Under the pieces are notes generated by a model that searched no databases, had not been told where the DNA came from, and saw nothing but the letters and a program-made list of their open reading frames with translations. From contig OZ234493.1 in assembly GCA_965153455.1 (NCBI GenBank), forward strand, positions 11,460,213 to 11,524,212: 64,000 nt of DNA, written 5' to 3'. The position numbers and the translations under genes were made by a program. This DNA is from Sphagnum compactum (taxonomy: Eukaryota; Bryophyta; Sphagnopsida; Sphagnales). This document shows, piece after piece, positions 1 to 12,750 of this stretch; the first letter of the stretch is position 1, and every line of letters begins with the position of its first letter.

Positions 1-3000
1 AGCTTGCACCTTCTGTGGTTGTTCATGCGTGGTGCTTCCTTGCCTTCCCAGCCACAATGAACCAACACCCACCAGTGCACCGTGAAGGATGAATGATAAG
101 TTGTCCGGATACAATTTTTTGTTAGGTTTCAGTTCCCTTGCTAACCACGGTGGTTACCTAAATTGTTTTTTTTTTGGTACCTACCTACTAACAACCCCCA
201 AGTAGGTTGTTAATAGGTAGGTAGTAAAAACAACCTTTACATATGTATAAATAAACCATTTACTTAATAGTTATTATTTTCCTACCTACCTACCTATGCA
301 TGAAACCTATTTCCTATCACAAAAGTTGGAATTTCTTGGCATTTATATATTTGATGGGGAGTTTGTCACCCTCTTGCATACACATTCCTAAGGAATTTAC
401 CACCCTCTTTCCATACCCTAGTGGTTTTGTAAGACTTGACATTTACATTTACATCAAGTACCTCGAAAAAACCTATAATGCATTTGGAAGGCACCTTATA
501 TCCCATCAATTTCCCTCCTTGAAAATGGGAGGGATACTATGCGTACTATTCAAAAGTGGGAAGGTTCTTACACCTAAAAGTAGGCATAATATCCCTCTCA
601 CTCCTACGCCTCATGATCTATATAAATTCAGTTCATGATAAATTTTTCTTCATGTTTTATGGTAGGTAAAGCCCATGGGTGGGGGACATTCCCAAAATGG
701 GGGGCTAGACTTGGCGATTGTCTCATCCTAGACCCCTTATTTTGAGAATGTCCTTATCCTAGGGCTTTACTTTACACACAAAACTTGGAATGGGGAAATT
801 CTGAAAAGAACAAATTAAATCTAAAACTATATCCAAACTCATCACTTTAAGAATTTTTCAAATTCTAAGAACTTTACAAAAGTGGAAAGTCCCATTTTTA
901 ATCAAATTGGGATCTACCCCAAATGGAAGGTGTTACCCAAATTTAAAGACATGTGACCTAATAGGTTGAAAATGTAAGCAAATTGTTAAACTTAACTTAT
1001 TATTTAACCTAACCATATTTCTCTGTGTGTTATGAGTGTACTAAATTTCACTATAATGGCAATTTTGGTACAAAATAAAGTACGAGTGGACTAAATTCAC
1101 AATTGAACAAAGTGATGTTGTGATGATTTTTCTTACTATCTTCAAATGTGGTAGTTGATAATCTCTTGAGATAGTAAGGTTGGGTGGAAAATATCCTCCC
1201 ATTGTTGTGCAAGAATCTTTTGCAATATTTTTGTACCTTGAGTGTTTGACAACTACTTCGTCGTTCATTTAGCCCTAACATGCAAAGAGAAGAAAATCAT
1301 TTGGCTTAGTGGCCTAATTATGAGCTTGAAAAATTAATTATGAAAGAAATCCTGTATCTCTTATTTGATTGAACCCAAAAGAAGCAAAGGGACGCCCCTA
1401 AATTTTACTTACTAACAACATTAAAAAAATGGGTAATTGGTTTTACACAAAATTTTAAGTAAAACCCAAATGAATTTTCTAGTGAGCAATTTTGGACAAG
1501 ATTGCAACTTTTGCAAGGTAGGTCAAAACTCACAAACCACACGAAAATTTAAAGAAGTGAATTCACCCACCCAAAAGAATCTTGATTCTTGCCTTCTTTC
1601 TCTAAAGGAGATAGAACAAAACAAAGGCTCAAATTCTAGCTCAAGAACTGCACGTCAAGAAAAGAATGATAGAAACAAAAATGAAAAAAAATCATGAATT
1701 CACCTTGACACCCAATTACATCAATTGGTGAATCAATCTCACTTGCTTGATGCTGGTGATGATGACGACGACGAGGTATCAAGGATAACATTCATATATA
1801 TAGATAGACAAATACCCAAAATCAATGAATACATGGAAAAAGGAATTCATGAATGTTGAAACATATTCAAATTTCAAGATAAGGACAATTGGGTGCAAGT
1901 CTAGCGGATTGTAGCACAATGATGGGCACACCTGCATTCAGATCATGTAGAGTTCAAGGTCTTGAATATTTTCCTTACTAGTACGTTCCCTGCAATTAGT
2001 GCCAAAATCTCATTAAGGTGGTTGATCCCCCATAGCTTCCAAAAATGTAATAAGAGACAAAAAGGCCCAGGTGTCTTGGGTGGATGCAAGCTGTTTCAAA
2101 GCTCTCCACGTCTACCATATCCAAGTCCCTCTTTTTCCGTCTTTTTTGGGGCTAAATTTAGCCAAATTTATTTTCAAAATGGTTAAAAATATGTGTTTTG
2201 TAATTTCCTTTTTAGTAGAAATTTTTTGACAATTTTTTGGAAAAATCTCCAAATTTCTCTATTGGGTTTCTGGCATGTAGCCAAAAATGTAAAAGAGTCT
2301 TGAAATTTCTTTTACTTTTATACATAATCTATATTGAAATTTGGCTAAATCTTCTTGTGGATGATTGTCATTTTGGCTACATCATAAAATTGGGAAAAAC
2401 AAAAACCCTATTTGATGTTCCAACTAATTCATTTGGTTTCACATTTTGAGGGATGTTGTTCACCCCATGTTGTCAGCTCCACCCCTACTACCCCCTATTT
2501 GAGTTTGGATCAGTGTACACTTATTATCACATTCAACATGATGCACACTTATGTCATGTTAGTGTGATCTCCTTGCTCCATTCTCATTCAAGAGTGTGTG
2601 TATGTTAATAGTGCGATTTATATTAATTAGTTCATGGGTGCCCTGACATTTTAAAAAAAAAAATTCTTTTGGGGAAAGAATCATGATGATTAAATCAACA
2701 TCGATTTTTTGGGAACATTGGGTACTCCCCAATATAAGCACTTCTTTTGACCCCATATTGTAAAATACAAAAAAACATGTTTGCTTATTACCCACCTTTT
2801 CAGTTTATATACATGGGAGTTGAACTTTCAGCAAAACATATGGGATAAAATTGAGGTTCTATATGAAACATCTTGGGAGAACAACCTGGGAACTTAGGGA
2901 ATATTTTAGGAACGTGATGGGAACACATTGAGAACAAGGAAAAAAACAAAAAATCCCCTCCCAAGATCAACATCTTGTTGCACCTATGTTCTCATTACAT

Positions 3001-3894
3001 CACCTTTTTCTTGCAACTTTTTATTTAGTGCAAAATTTTAAAATTTTAACCTAGCACTATCAGCTACATTACATCTTTTGTGCTTTAGATCTGAAAATTG
3101 GAAATGTGAGCTATCTTTGGATATCTAGTTTTCAAAACCTTTCCAAATAGTGCATAATTCAAGGATAACTTTTGATCCTTCAAACCTTGTTTCAAATATT
3201 CAAAACACCATGGGATTTCAATTTTAAAATGGGAGTGTTAGGATGAATTCATTCTTGCACATGTGAATGTGTCTAAATCTTAGAATATTCTTTCAACCCG
3301 ATTCCCTTCTCATACTTTAACCTTAATGATGAACCCAAGGCTAGGGTCACAACACAATGCATGCATGTGAGTTGGGACATAAAATGAAACTAGCCTTTTA
3401 CCTATACCTACTTAGTAAGGACATGAAGTCAATTTCATACCATGGTTATATCAATCTCAATATTAAAAATATACCTATCTCGTTTTAACCAAAAATTAAT
3501 TTCAAACCTTAATACCACAAGGAAGTTCGTATGAAAGTTTTTCAAAAATCCAATACGAATATCAAGTTTGTATGGAAGTTTTTTGAAAGATCTAATACCA
3601 ATATGAAGTGTTTCAACTTGAATGAAAATCCTAAAAAGTTGGAACTTTACATCCAATTTTTCAACTCAAAATTTACCACCCCACCCACCTAGACAATTCC
3701 ACATTATAACAAGCAGGTTCACTTTGTAATTGTTTTGCCCTTGCAAGTTCAAACTTCCAACAATTAAAATAGGAAATGTTCCACGAAATCCCCCAATGAA
3801 GATGAAGGTGGGTTGTGACTAGGTGTGGTTACGTGTAGTTTCTCTTAGGGGCGTCAAATAATAAACCCCCATTCAAAGGGTTATGCGAGAGCAG
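1..3894. other. AT-rich intergenic DNA, no gene recognised
   Basis: No reading frame here resembles a protein family I recognise. The open frames are short, rich in Phe, Lys, Asn and Ile, and have no splice partners. The opening 150-300 bases contain many short CCTACC/GGTAGG runs, the same word-type that fills the interior of the CACTA element near 37.5-38.4 kb. A short acidic run (GATGATGACGACGACGAGG near 1757) is isolated and not supported as an exon. Confidence 0.5.
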
Positions 3895-4610
3895 CTAAGC
3901 ACTTTGTGAAAGAATGATTGTTTTTGTGATCAAATTACAAAATAAATATACAAACTCTATAGAATCATCATTTACTGGAATAGGATAAGTTATTTATTTT
4001 TGTATTCTGTTTGAAGTATTATAATCCACCAAAGATACAATAGGTCTTTGTAATCGATCAGCTTCAAGAATAGCCATGGAATTTTAATTTGCATTTTATT
4101 ACTAAACAATCTGGAATATCGTGTGTCACAATTCCTTCAAAAAAATATTGCATCTTTCTAAAACGTGGAAAAGAATTGAAAGGCGAAGATGTGGAAATGT
4201 CCTTTAAACTGGAATGCGTGGAGAAATCCTGAAAGTGTTTTTGTACATTTTTCATATGTTTCCAATTAGTTAAAAAACCCCCAATCCATTTATGATGATA
4301 TAGCTTTGATTGGTTTTTTTTGCCATTTGTTGAATTATTTTATTATATTCTAGATTAGTATTTACCAATAAGAAATGGCCTTTTGCACGAATAAGAAATT
4401 CAATCAAATTTACAAGCCTTTCGTAAACAAATAAATGTTTTTGCTAAATTAATAATAGCCATTTCATTTCTGAATCCGTATAAATATCCTTGAAAATTAG
4501 AAGTAGGTATTCGATGGCCCAGATATGCATTTGTGCCTCGTATCGTCCTTGCCATATAAGAGTGAAGCAATATTGAATGGCTAAGGAATGATCATGTGCT
4601 TGACTTGAAA
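3895..4610 (-). pseudogene. rps2: Mitochondrial ribosomal protein S2 (rps2), nuclear pseudogene copy
   Basis: On the minus strand the successive frames read as plant mitochondrial ribosomal protein S2, a small-subunit component of the mitochondrial ribosome. Near 4545-4460 the segments TNAYLGHRIPTSNFQGY and GFRNEMAIINL are seen. Next come EFLIRAKGHFLLVNTN, then HHKWIGGFLTNWKHMKNVQK at about 4290-4230. FFEGIVTHDIPDCLVI follows near 4135, and ITYPIPVNDDSIEFVYLF lies near 3990-3935, before a stop at 3897-3895. About 700 bases match the expected whole length of the gene, but several frame changes and in-frame stops break it. It lies head-to-head with nad4L and, with trnL, forms one block of mitochondrial origin inserted in nuclear DNA (NUMT). 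Recognition rests on remembered family features; no search was run. Confidence 0.8.
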
Positions 4611-4642
4611 TTGAGTTGGCTTTCCAAAAAGAGACTCTTATT

Positions 4643-4928
4643 ATGGATTTAGTAAAATATTTAACATTTTCTATGATTCGTTTTCTTTTAGGTATTTGCG
4701 AAATTTTTTTGAATAGAAAAAATATTTTTATTATGTTAATGTTGATTGAATTATTGTTACTTGCAATCAATTTGAACTTTTTGGGTATTTTATGTTTATT
4801 TGGATGATATGATGGGTCAATTATTTGCTTTATTTGTTTTAACGGTAGCAGCTGCAGAATCTACTATTGGGCTGGCCCTTTCGGTTATAACTTTTCGAAT
4901 TCGCGAGACTATTGTAATGGAATTATAA
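4643..4928 (+). pseudogene. nad4L: Mitochondrial NADH dehydrogenase subunit 4L (nad4L), nuclear pseudogene copy
   Basis: The ATG at 4643 opens [18 protein letters not shown], the characteristic start of plant mitochondrial nad4L, a small three-helix membrane subunit of respiratory complex I. The frame continues through [19 protein letters not shown] and then hits a stop. The next frame resumes with [20 protein letters not shown] and [19 protein letters not shown], ending at TAA 4926-4928. The total is 286 nt, not a multiple of three and slightly short of the usual ~300 nt, so one small indel near 4805 disrupts it. Helices 2 and 3 remain easy to recognise, so the insertion is fairly recent or slowly decaying. 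Neighbouring rps2 (minus) and trnL support an organelle origin. Confidence 0.87.
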
Positions 4929-4956
4929 AAACTGCAAAGCACACCATAACCTACAA

Positions 4957-5015
4957 GGCCTTTGGCCCAAATATGGTGTAACGTTGATTATAGTTTGATA
5001 AGAGGGCCAAAGGCC
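4957..5015. repeat. Short inverted repeat in the mitochondrial insert
   Basis: GGCCTTTGGCCC (4957-4968) and GGGCCAAAGGCC (5004-5015) are exact reverse complements separated by about 35 bases. Short palindromic repeats of this kind are common in plant mitochondrial spacers, and this one sits between nad4L and the tRNA-Leu remnant. Confidence 0.6.
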
Positions 5016-5154
5016 CATATGATTGTAATTATAGATTGGCTTGGTAATACAAAGGCTATTGACTTATCATCATCGTTTGAAATAGTATTTAGGCCATGAA
5101 GGTCTGATAACCAAAAAATAAAAAAAAGATTTTCACAGATTAAACCAAGTTTTG

Positions 5155-5238
5155 GCAGATACGATGGAATTGGTAGACATGCAAAGTTTAGGTCTGACGA
5201 CCATAATGTTCGTGGGGGTTCGAGTCCCTCCATCTATA
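5155..5238 (+). pseudogene. trnL-UAG: Degenerate mitochondrial tRNA-Leu (anticodon UAG)
   Basis: The class II tRNA pattern is clear. A D-arm GGAATTGGTAGAC lies near 5168, a loop containing TTTAGGT gives anticodon UAG, and a long variable region follows. The T-arm is GGGGGTTCGAGTCCCTC, ending near 5230. The acceptor stem GCAGATA / CATCTAT pairs imperfectly (two mismatches and a G-U), so the copy is probably not functional. Position downstream of nad4L in the same block fits a nuclear mitochondrial insert. Confidence 0.7.
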
Positions 5239-6504
5239 CAAATTGGAACTTGAAGTTATGTAATCATTAGACCTCGAAGATCTGCGGCCTTTCCTTTATT
5301 TGACCTCTCTTTGTTCGATAACCTTTATTTGACCCATTGTGCCTTTAGGGGAATGAGTTAGTTGGTACTTGTTGTATCCATAATCTGTTTTACTAATGGT
5401 ATATCGTACCATGATGCTACCATGTATGTTATGAAGAACTTGAATCATGTGTAGACAATTGGAGAATTGGTTCAAATCACAAAAATCTACACAAAAAGAT
5501 AGGAGCATCATAAACCCTTGAAACCTAAGACAAGGTCTGGCTTCCCATGCACTTATTTTTCCTTGAAAAACAAGTTGTTTCAAAATTCAATCCAAGTTCA
5601 ATCTCATTTTTTGAATTAACTAATTAATTAATTATGAAGTTTCAAAACATTGTGACAGGGTAGTTCAAAGTCGTCATTAGGTGACTCCAGGAAACATGAC
5701 TTCAGAACCTCAAATCCTCATAATGAGTACCCAATATGGCCAAACAAAGATATTTGGAACCCACACTTCTTAACCCCTGCTTTCTACGAAATGCACACAT
5801 ACTTCAATTTGAGAGTAGGCATCAACTGCTGCACTGATGCCTCGATATGCGACAAGGAACCCTAAACCATAAATCCTAAATGCTGTATACTGGACTCTAA
5901 TGGGTTACAATAGCCTTGAATAGAAAGAATGTAAAGGTTTGGTTGGCAATTGGCCTCCTTGACTATTAAATCCTCTAGCTTTGGCAGAGTTGACAAAATC
6001 TGTATGATGGTCCATTTCTTACAATACAGAAACCCTAAACCCTAAACTCGTCCATGGAAAATCTGACAGAAGAACTTGCCATCTACATCAGAACCTCAAA
6101 ATTGTGTGGTGTTGGTGCCTGACGAGCAGCCTCTTGGACATACGCTTGGGGCCATACTGCCTCCATTTCAAAAATGGGTTGTGTCTTTGCAGGGCTGCTA
6201 TCTTGGGAGGTCTCTGATCCCAAAACTAGTCTCAGCCTAGGATGTTTAGCTTCAGAGTTCATCGCAAATGTGTGTCTCCACCCTACTAGCTAGTCCACAA
6301 CCACTGGCACCTCATTTCATTTCTGCGACATCTTCAATGTCAATGAAGAGGGCTGTCAGGCAATTTAGATTCCAGGAAATCTCAAAATGGAACAATAGTT
6401 AAGAATATTGTTCTTTGCAAAGCTCTCTCCAAGACGAAAGGGTTTCAATTGATATCTGAGGAGGAATCACCCAATGAAGCCAAAAGTGAACACTTTCGGA
6501 CACT
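5239..6504. other. Intergenic, no gene recognised
   Basis: A minus-strand frame of 95 codons (5583-5296) has no recognisable family. Two adjacent plant telomere-type units (CCCTAAACCCTAAA) occur near 6033-6046. They are too few to be an interstitial telomere array. Confidence 0.4.
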
Positions 6505-8711
6505 TCAGTTTTCATGAGCTGCCACTGATATTGGGCAGATTGGAGATGTTTGGATGAGAGAAAAAACAATCAATGCTGGAACAGTCCATGTGAAGATGGG
6601 TGTCATCACAAGTACTGTTGACCCATAAGCTCTCGTAAGACTTGATAATAGCTGTGCCCCCACACATTTCCCCCAGGGAAAATTAGAACCAATACCAAAA
6701 ACACTAGACAATCGGGACTGCAATCACCATCCTTGAAGAGAATAAGTTTATTAAAGGGAGTTGACGGAAACCTTACCCGCCAGTGAAGAAATGTAATGGC
6801 CAAGCACCCAACAAACAGCCCTTTCCGAATGAGCCGGTTACAAAGGCTGCAATATTCATTCTGGTGTTCCAGTTTCCTATTGAGAAGTAAAGTCTCAAGT
6901 TCCCCCTCTGGCTGCGGTTCACACCTCTCCTTCAAAACAACCCCCGACTTTGATGCTGGAACTGACCTCATCTCCTTCAATGATGATCGCACACTTGCAT
7001 CCCTCTGGATGCTTCACTGGTAGGAAATACCAGGAGCCATTCGGACAATTTCGATCCACTCTGTCGGTGGCATTTTCTACATGCAGCTCTCTCAGCTGAA
7101 AGAGCAGAGACCATCAAGATCAAAGGGAAAAGCACAGTGTACATGTGAGGAAGAACTATTCCCATGATGTCTGGCACTCCTAATCCTGAAACTTGATTTA
7201 CAGAAGTTACATTTGAAGGCTTCACCGACCAACCCCAAACAGACATGTGACCAATAGGAAAATCATCCGCAAGCACCCGACCAGAAAACCATGGCAGAAA
7301 TGTCAAAGACATCACATATGCTAATGAACATGCCCAAATACAAGTGTTGCGGGCATTCTCAAAAACCACCCAAAATGGAACTTTGATCAATTTGAATATC
7401 ATTGTTCTGAAATCAGATGCTGGCCTTAAAACTGTCATAACCCACTCCTCACATAAACCAGCCTTTTCTAACTGAAAATTGAACACCTTTGGTACAATCA
7501 ACATTGAGAAGACAAATGCAACCATTCCCCACAGTAAGAACGGATAGAGTTTCTCTCACCGGAAGCCCATGCCAAGGTACCCTAGCCATGTGAGTCTAAA
7601 ATTTCCCAGGTGTCCATTTACAGAAAATGGACGTGGCTCACTGACTGTAATGCCCTTGTCCTTCTCTTCCAAAATGATCTCCAACCAATACCGAGTGGGA
7701 GAATCATCAGCATAGTCTGCACTGTTCCAAACAGCATCATAGTAATAAGGCCCACTCTCACGGCTAATGCCAGAGCTGTAATCGACGAGCCTCATTGAAA
7801 TCTCCTCAACTACAGTTGAGGCAAGAGATTTAGCATCAATAATTCTTGCCTTCATCCAGATGGGAGGTGTGTTCGAGAATATGAGCACCCGTATGCGGTC
7901 CAAGGGCACAAGATTTTGACGGAACCTTGAAGCATGGTTAACGAATTGAGTGGGAAAGTTGGAAGTATAATAGTTGGCATCACGAACTCCTGGTCTGACT
8001 TTTCTTTGGGTGGTATCAATTCCACATCCACAAATGAGGTGTGACCGTTATCTGTGGCCATTATACGCATCATTCAGCTCACCCGCCAATCCCCCATTTC
8101 CCACTCCCAGAATTCACCCACTTGCTTATATTCTGGAAACACGAGCCTGCCAAAATGACGACAATTCATTGGTACAAATCTCTGCATACTTTTCTTGACT
8201 GAAGAACATTCCTCGCGACTAAATTGTCAGCACTTAGAAGTGGATGAATAATTCCTTGATCTTGACACTGAAATCTTAGGATGGAAAGTTCCAAGTTAAT
8301 GTAATCAATTAAGCAAAAGAGCTCTGAAGAAAAGACTGTGTATATAACAAGGTGCAGTACCTGTGATGCTTATAAAGGTGCTTCCCAAATTTTGTGTGCA
8401 AGTGGCCACAGACGTATGCCGAAATGTTGTGCTTTGCAAAAATTCCTTCTGGGTGTTTCGCTGTCTCTGTTGAGGTTGTGAATGACATAGGAAAATGGCC
8501 AAACACAATTTTTGTGACGGGGGCAGAATTATCAGGGTCCCATTGGCTGAGTTGTTGGTCAATGTCCTCAAGGCTCTGGTCAGTGCCCGAAAACATTTGA
8601 TGGGGCCCACAGCCCAATCTGCATGGCATCATCAATGCCCACAAAGAGGTGCTTTCGCCCATCCACTCCCTTCCAAGACACCCCAACAAATGAGATGGTC
8701 ATGTTCCCAAA
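6505..8711 (-). pseudogene. TMEM62-type calcineurin-like metallophosphoesterase, decayed
   Basis: Minus-strand exons match the plant homologue of transmembrane protein 62 (At3g03305 type), a metallophosphoesterase with a membrane C-terminus. In order, SFVGVSWKGVDGRKHLFVGI (8690-8630) leads to KIVFGHFPMS and YVCGHLHTKFGKHLYKHH, the GH and GHLH metal-site motifs. This exon ends at a GT donor at 8360. Then RIMATDNGHTSFVDVE (8070-8020), DRIRVLIFSNTPPIWMKARI (7900-7840), WVVFENARNTCIWACSL and LPWFSGRVLADDFPIGHMSV (7380-7240) follow. The last exon (6660-6505) encodes a final hydrophobic segment. Lesions: a 2-nt frameshift near 8590, a 1-nt loss in a C-run near 7945, and an in-frame TGA at 7558-7556. 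The N-terminal exons with the first metal-binding motifs are not visible. Retained introns mean it is not a processed copy. Confidence 0.68.
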
Positions 8712-9879
8712 TTACCAGCATTTTTGTTACAACTGAGGTAGGTCAATCCACATCAAACTTTGAACTTTGCACATTCTGCAAAGTTCTACACAATTCCCTC
8801 CAAAATCCATCCAAAACTGTAGTACGCTAAACTTAAAATAGGACACCACACAACACTGCAAATGGCAGCCAAGATCATCATCATCTAGCACAGTAAAACA
8901 ATTTGCTACATTCAGGAACAAACATGTGAAAGAAGTTTCTGATCTACCGTGCTTAGTTCCCAACAGATTGATTCCTCAACATAATTTTGCAACACTTCAA
9001 TATCAAGGTCTCAATGTGCTTTTGACTGGAATACATACCATGGGAGCATCCATCCACTGTAGAAAACTTGATGATACCTCTAAATTCTTGGAAGCTTTGT
9101 TTTTGTTTTGGTGCTTCGGTTTACGTCAAATATTTAAGGGTTCAAACCAGTCTTGTGAGGGTGCCCGGTTTGTAGTGTTAGATTCTGGGGTTTAGGTTCT
9201 TGTGCCTTGGACTGGAGCTGGCACCCTTTTGTTGGAACTGGCACAAGAATGGGACCAAGGAACTAGCCTTCTTACAAGATCTGGAACTGAAAACGAAACC
9301 ACTGTTGAATACGTGTTCAGCTTGTTTAGGTGGGCAAGTTGATTCTTTTCTGAAAAAGTTGGCAAGTAGGCCGAACTTTATAATGAACTATTAATTGTGA
9401 TGTAGTTGTTGAACTCTGTACCTCTACAGACTCCTGTTTTAGTTTGTTGTAAAACTTATAAAATCTGGCATTCAGGAGTGTGTAGTATGTGCATGGAACC
9501 AGGCCTCGAGGTTCTTGAATTTGTAAAAAACTGTGCCAGAACCAGGACCATGGCCTTTAGAAATTGAAAGAACTAGATTCAAACCCACACCCAGAGAAAC
9601 CCCGACCAGAGGTTCTCTTTAAAAGGAAGAACCCTACAATGCTGGTTCATACCTGTTCCTGGATTGATTTTGCTTGCTAGCTGAAATTTGTACTTCAAAG
9701 AACGGGAAAGATAATTTCCACACCTTTCACACAGAATCATGATCCATTTCAGTCCTGTTGTCATATCATTGTTGTTCTTTCAGCTCCTTGTAGATCTCTA
9801 TTTTTATGCATGAATATTGCACCCACTGTGAGTCCGCAGTGTCGCTATGGATGCTTATCAGCCTGTATGGATCTCAAGT

Positions 9880-11955
9880 CTTGGAGATGGGATTATTTTA
9901 TTGGCGGGTCCTGAAGGCTAGTCCTTTGTTGGTGAAGGAGATCAAGGTTGGTGAGCATTTGCTAATTGCTTATGAATCCAATGCACATGTGCCATGTTTG
10001 CGTCTGTTTTGTGCTCAGAGTTGTGGTTTGGAAATGGTTCAATCGCCAGGGGTTCATAATGTTGGACCATCGTGCTGAGTATCATCATGCGTATGGTGCT
10101 TTTTTGTGTGTGAGGGTTCAGGTTCAGAATCTTGGAAAGCCTGGTCCAGTTGTGACTTCATTTGCAAAGCATCCAGGTTATGGTCATCCATTCATTTCAG
10201 ATGAAAAATTTAATGTGACAGTCAATCCACAGTTCCACCAGGCATGTATCTCTCTGCCATAGTTTCTGTTTGGATTTTCTGTTGGACTCTCCTGCTTTTC
10301 TATACGATGGTGAGGAATTGAAATCACTTTGCATCCATCTGATTTTAAGCAGAATCTGATGTGGTAGTTCTTTCAAATTATCTGCAGTGATATGGATTCT
10401 GGCTGAACAAAGGCTCATCTTTTACTCTCATATACAATGTGAAAGACTCTCAGGAAGATAGCCTGGTGCTGGCAATTGTCAGAGATGAAAAGGCTCTTAT
10501 CTTCTTTCAGTTTGTTTGAAGGCAGAGCATTCAGTCATGGTACCCATGCACAGTGCTGGTTGATAGTCAAATTGTAGATGCAGCTGCGGAGAACTCCAAT
10601 GACAAGGTATATCTCCTGTGAAAAATTGATGTCATCTATTATTGACAAATGAATGCCATTTGGTTTACTGTTGCAGGTGAAGATAGCTATCAGGAATGGA
10701 CAAAGTATCCAAGTAATGCTCAATTAGTATCAGCATGGAAACGCTTTTATGGCAAGACATTCATTCAGGAAGTCTCCCAGAGCACACGGGATGAAGTTGT
10801 ATATGTTTGTTCAGCTAATTGCCAATCTTTGTATGACCGATTGGAGCTCCGGTTTGGTGGGTTGGGAGTCTTTCATCAAACTTCTGTGCTTACATGCCTA
10901 TTCTCTCTATGCAACATGCAGGAAGAGGTTCATTAAATTTTACAGTGACAGAATTTGATGACTACTATGTTGCTTTTGGGAACTTGAATGCTCATAAAAT
11001 GAAGGTGGGTTGTTCAACTGCCTAGTCATTTCATATACCAGTTTACATGAGTGTGAACAAGTCTACATGAGAGTTAACTCATGTGATCTGCTTTGCAACG
11101 TTGCATACAAGTCTCGATTGAGATGCCGGTTGACAGAGGAGAGGCATACCTGCTGGCTGAGGTATTTTTCAGAACAAGAGAAACCCAGATCTGTACTACT
11201 CAGTTTTGCACTACTCAGTTTTTGTTGATTCAAGTTCTATGATATTTTGATGACAATCCTGAAATTTCCCCATTGGAGACGTTTGAAGCCAGTAATTTGA
11301 TTTCAACAGGGTTGAGGTTGCAGGTGTAACAGGCTTGGACTATTAGGTATGGAGCTATGGAAACAAGGCAGGCAAGTTTCCACAAGTCAACAAGAGGTGG
11401 TTCCTCTCACCTCTGGAGAAGGAAATGAAAGCCTTGAAAATTTGGCAAGAGAGAGCCAGTGTGCTGACTTTTCACCAGCTTTAGGATCTGAAAACTTCCA
11501 ACGCGGGACATGGAGAGCAATCTTTGGAGCAGCTGTGCACTGTGTGCTTGGATGCACCCAAGGACAGTTTCTTTGATCCTTGTGGCCATGGCTGCACATG
11601 TTACTCCTGTGGCATGAGGTACCTACCCATCATCCAATGGCAACAAATGATTCCTTTTGCAGATGGTCTAGTTGTTTGCTGGTGGGGTTGTTTAAGCAGG
11701 TAGGACATGGGTAGTTGTCCAGCTGCAATTGCCCATGGCTCAGCAGTGCATGTTGTGTACTGTGATCAGAAATAATCTGGACCACTGCTGTAGCACAAGG
11801 ACAGTTTTTGTTTCTCTATAAGTTTTCTGTTTGGAGCTTGTGGGCTGACCATGAAAGCATAATCCCTTGAATTGCAGGATACAAAATGGAGACATTGCAA
11901 GATGTCCCATTTGCCAGGAAAATGTGCTTGCTGTCCGTAAGATTTATGACTCATA
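9880..11955 (+). pseudogene. APD-type membrane RING E3 ubiquitin ligase, decayed
   Basis: The C-terminus is a good C3HC4 RING. LCTVCLDAPKDSFFDPCGHG and CTCYSCGMR (to 11621) are spliced to IQNGDIARCPICQENVLAVR (11877-), ending with TAA at 11953-11955. This layout, together with SPLLVKEIKVG (9920), KFNVTVNPQFHQ (10207), LNKGSSFTLIYNVKD (10400), EDSYQEWTKYPSNAQ (10680) and FDDYYVAFGNLN (10950), resembles the plant APD1-4 family of endomembrane E3 ligases active in pollen development. The junction 10759/10919 uses a GC-AG intron. Lesions include a frameshift with TAG near 9919, an in-frame TGA at 10517, a frame mismatch at the exon starting 10676, and a TAG at 11482 just upstream of the RING. It is divergent from the TMEM62-type gene, about 1.2 kb away. 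Family assignment is from motif memory. Confidence 0.65.
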
Positions 11956-12750
11956 AACCCTTAGAAGCAACAATCTGGCTCTGCAGCAATCTTCCTTGAA
12001 AATTGCTTAAGTTTTGTGACTGTAAAGCATCTGAACGAGAAAATTGCTGAGTTGGTCACTAAGGCATGCTTTTTTTCTGTTCTGTGAGTGACGATAAGCA
12101 AACCATGGTCATCTTCTGAACTGGACAATGAAAAGGTGTGTCATTGCAGTGTAGATATTTATCAATTTCTCCTAGCTCATCTAATTATCCTGAAGCATTT
12201 TGCCGTGAATGCTATGATGAAAAACAATCTTACACACTAGTAACTGCAACTATGTCTAAGATTGTTGCAAGAACTTCTAAATCTGTACAACTTCAGGTTT
12301 TGGCACCCTAGATAGACACACTGTTTGTGTAGTCTGTGTCCTATTGTGAATCTGAACTTGTGTACTTGGGATTCACCATTTGTGACTTGTGATCCGCAAT
12401 TTTTATGATTGAGGTTTAGAGTTCCAAGGGGCATCAAGAGGAGATATCACCTCTGTGCGGAAATTGAAACATGTTAGAACATGTGGACTAGTGTATCTGG
12501 AGGACACATTGTCTAGCAGAATTTCTCATTGGTGAGTGGGCATTTCAATTTTTTTCCCCTTCATACCTGGTGGGTATCCTGCCATATGTGCTGAGTATCA
12601 TAGGAAAAGAAATGAAAATTAAATTTCTGCCAGTGCTGTACACCAGAACGCCCTCAGAGCAAGGTCTTACCCCAAAGAGCACACACTGGCCAAAGCCAGG
12701 GCAGGCCTATTTCAGGGAGAATGCCTCACTTGGATGGCATTACCCGACTC

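Noticed and set aside
6033-6046. Telomere-like CCCTAAA words here and near 15140 and 55098
   Set aside because: Only one to two units each; too few for an interstitial telomeric array.
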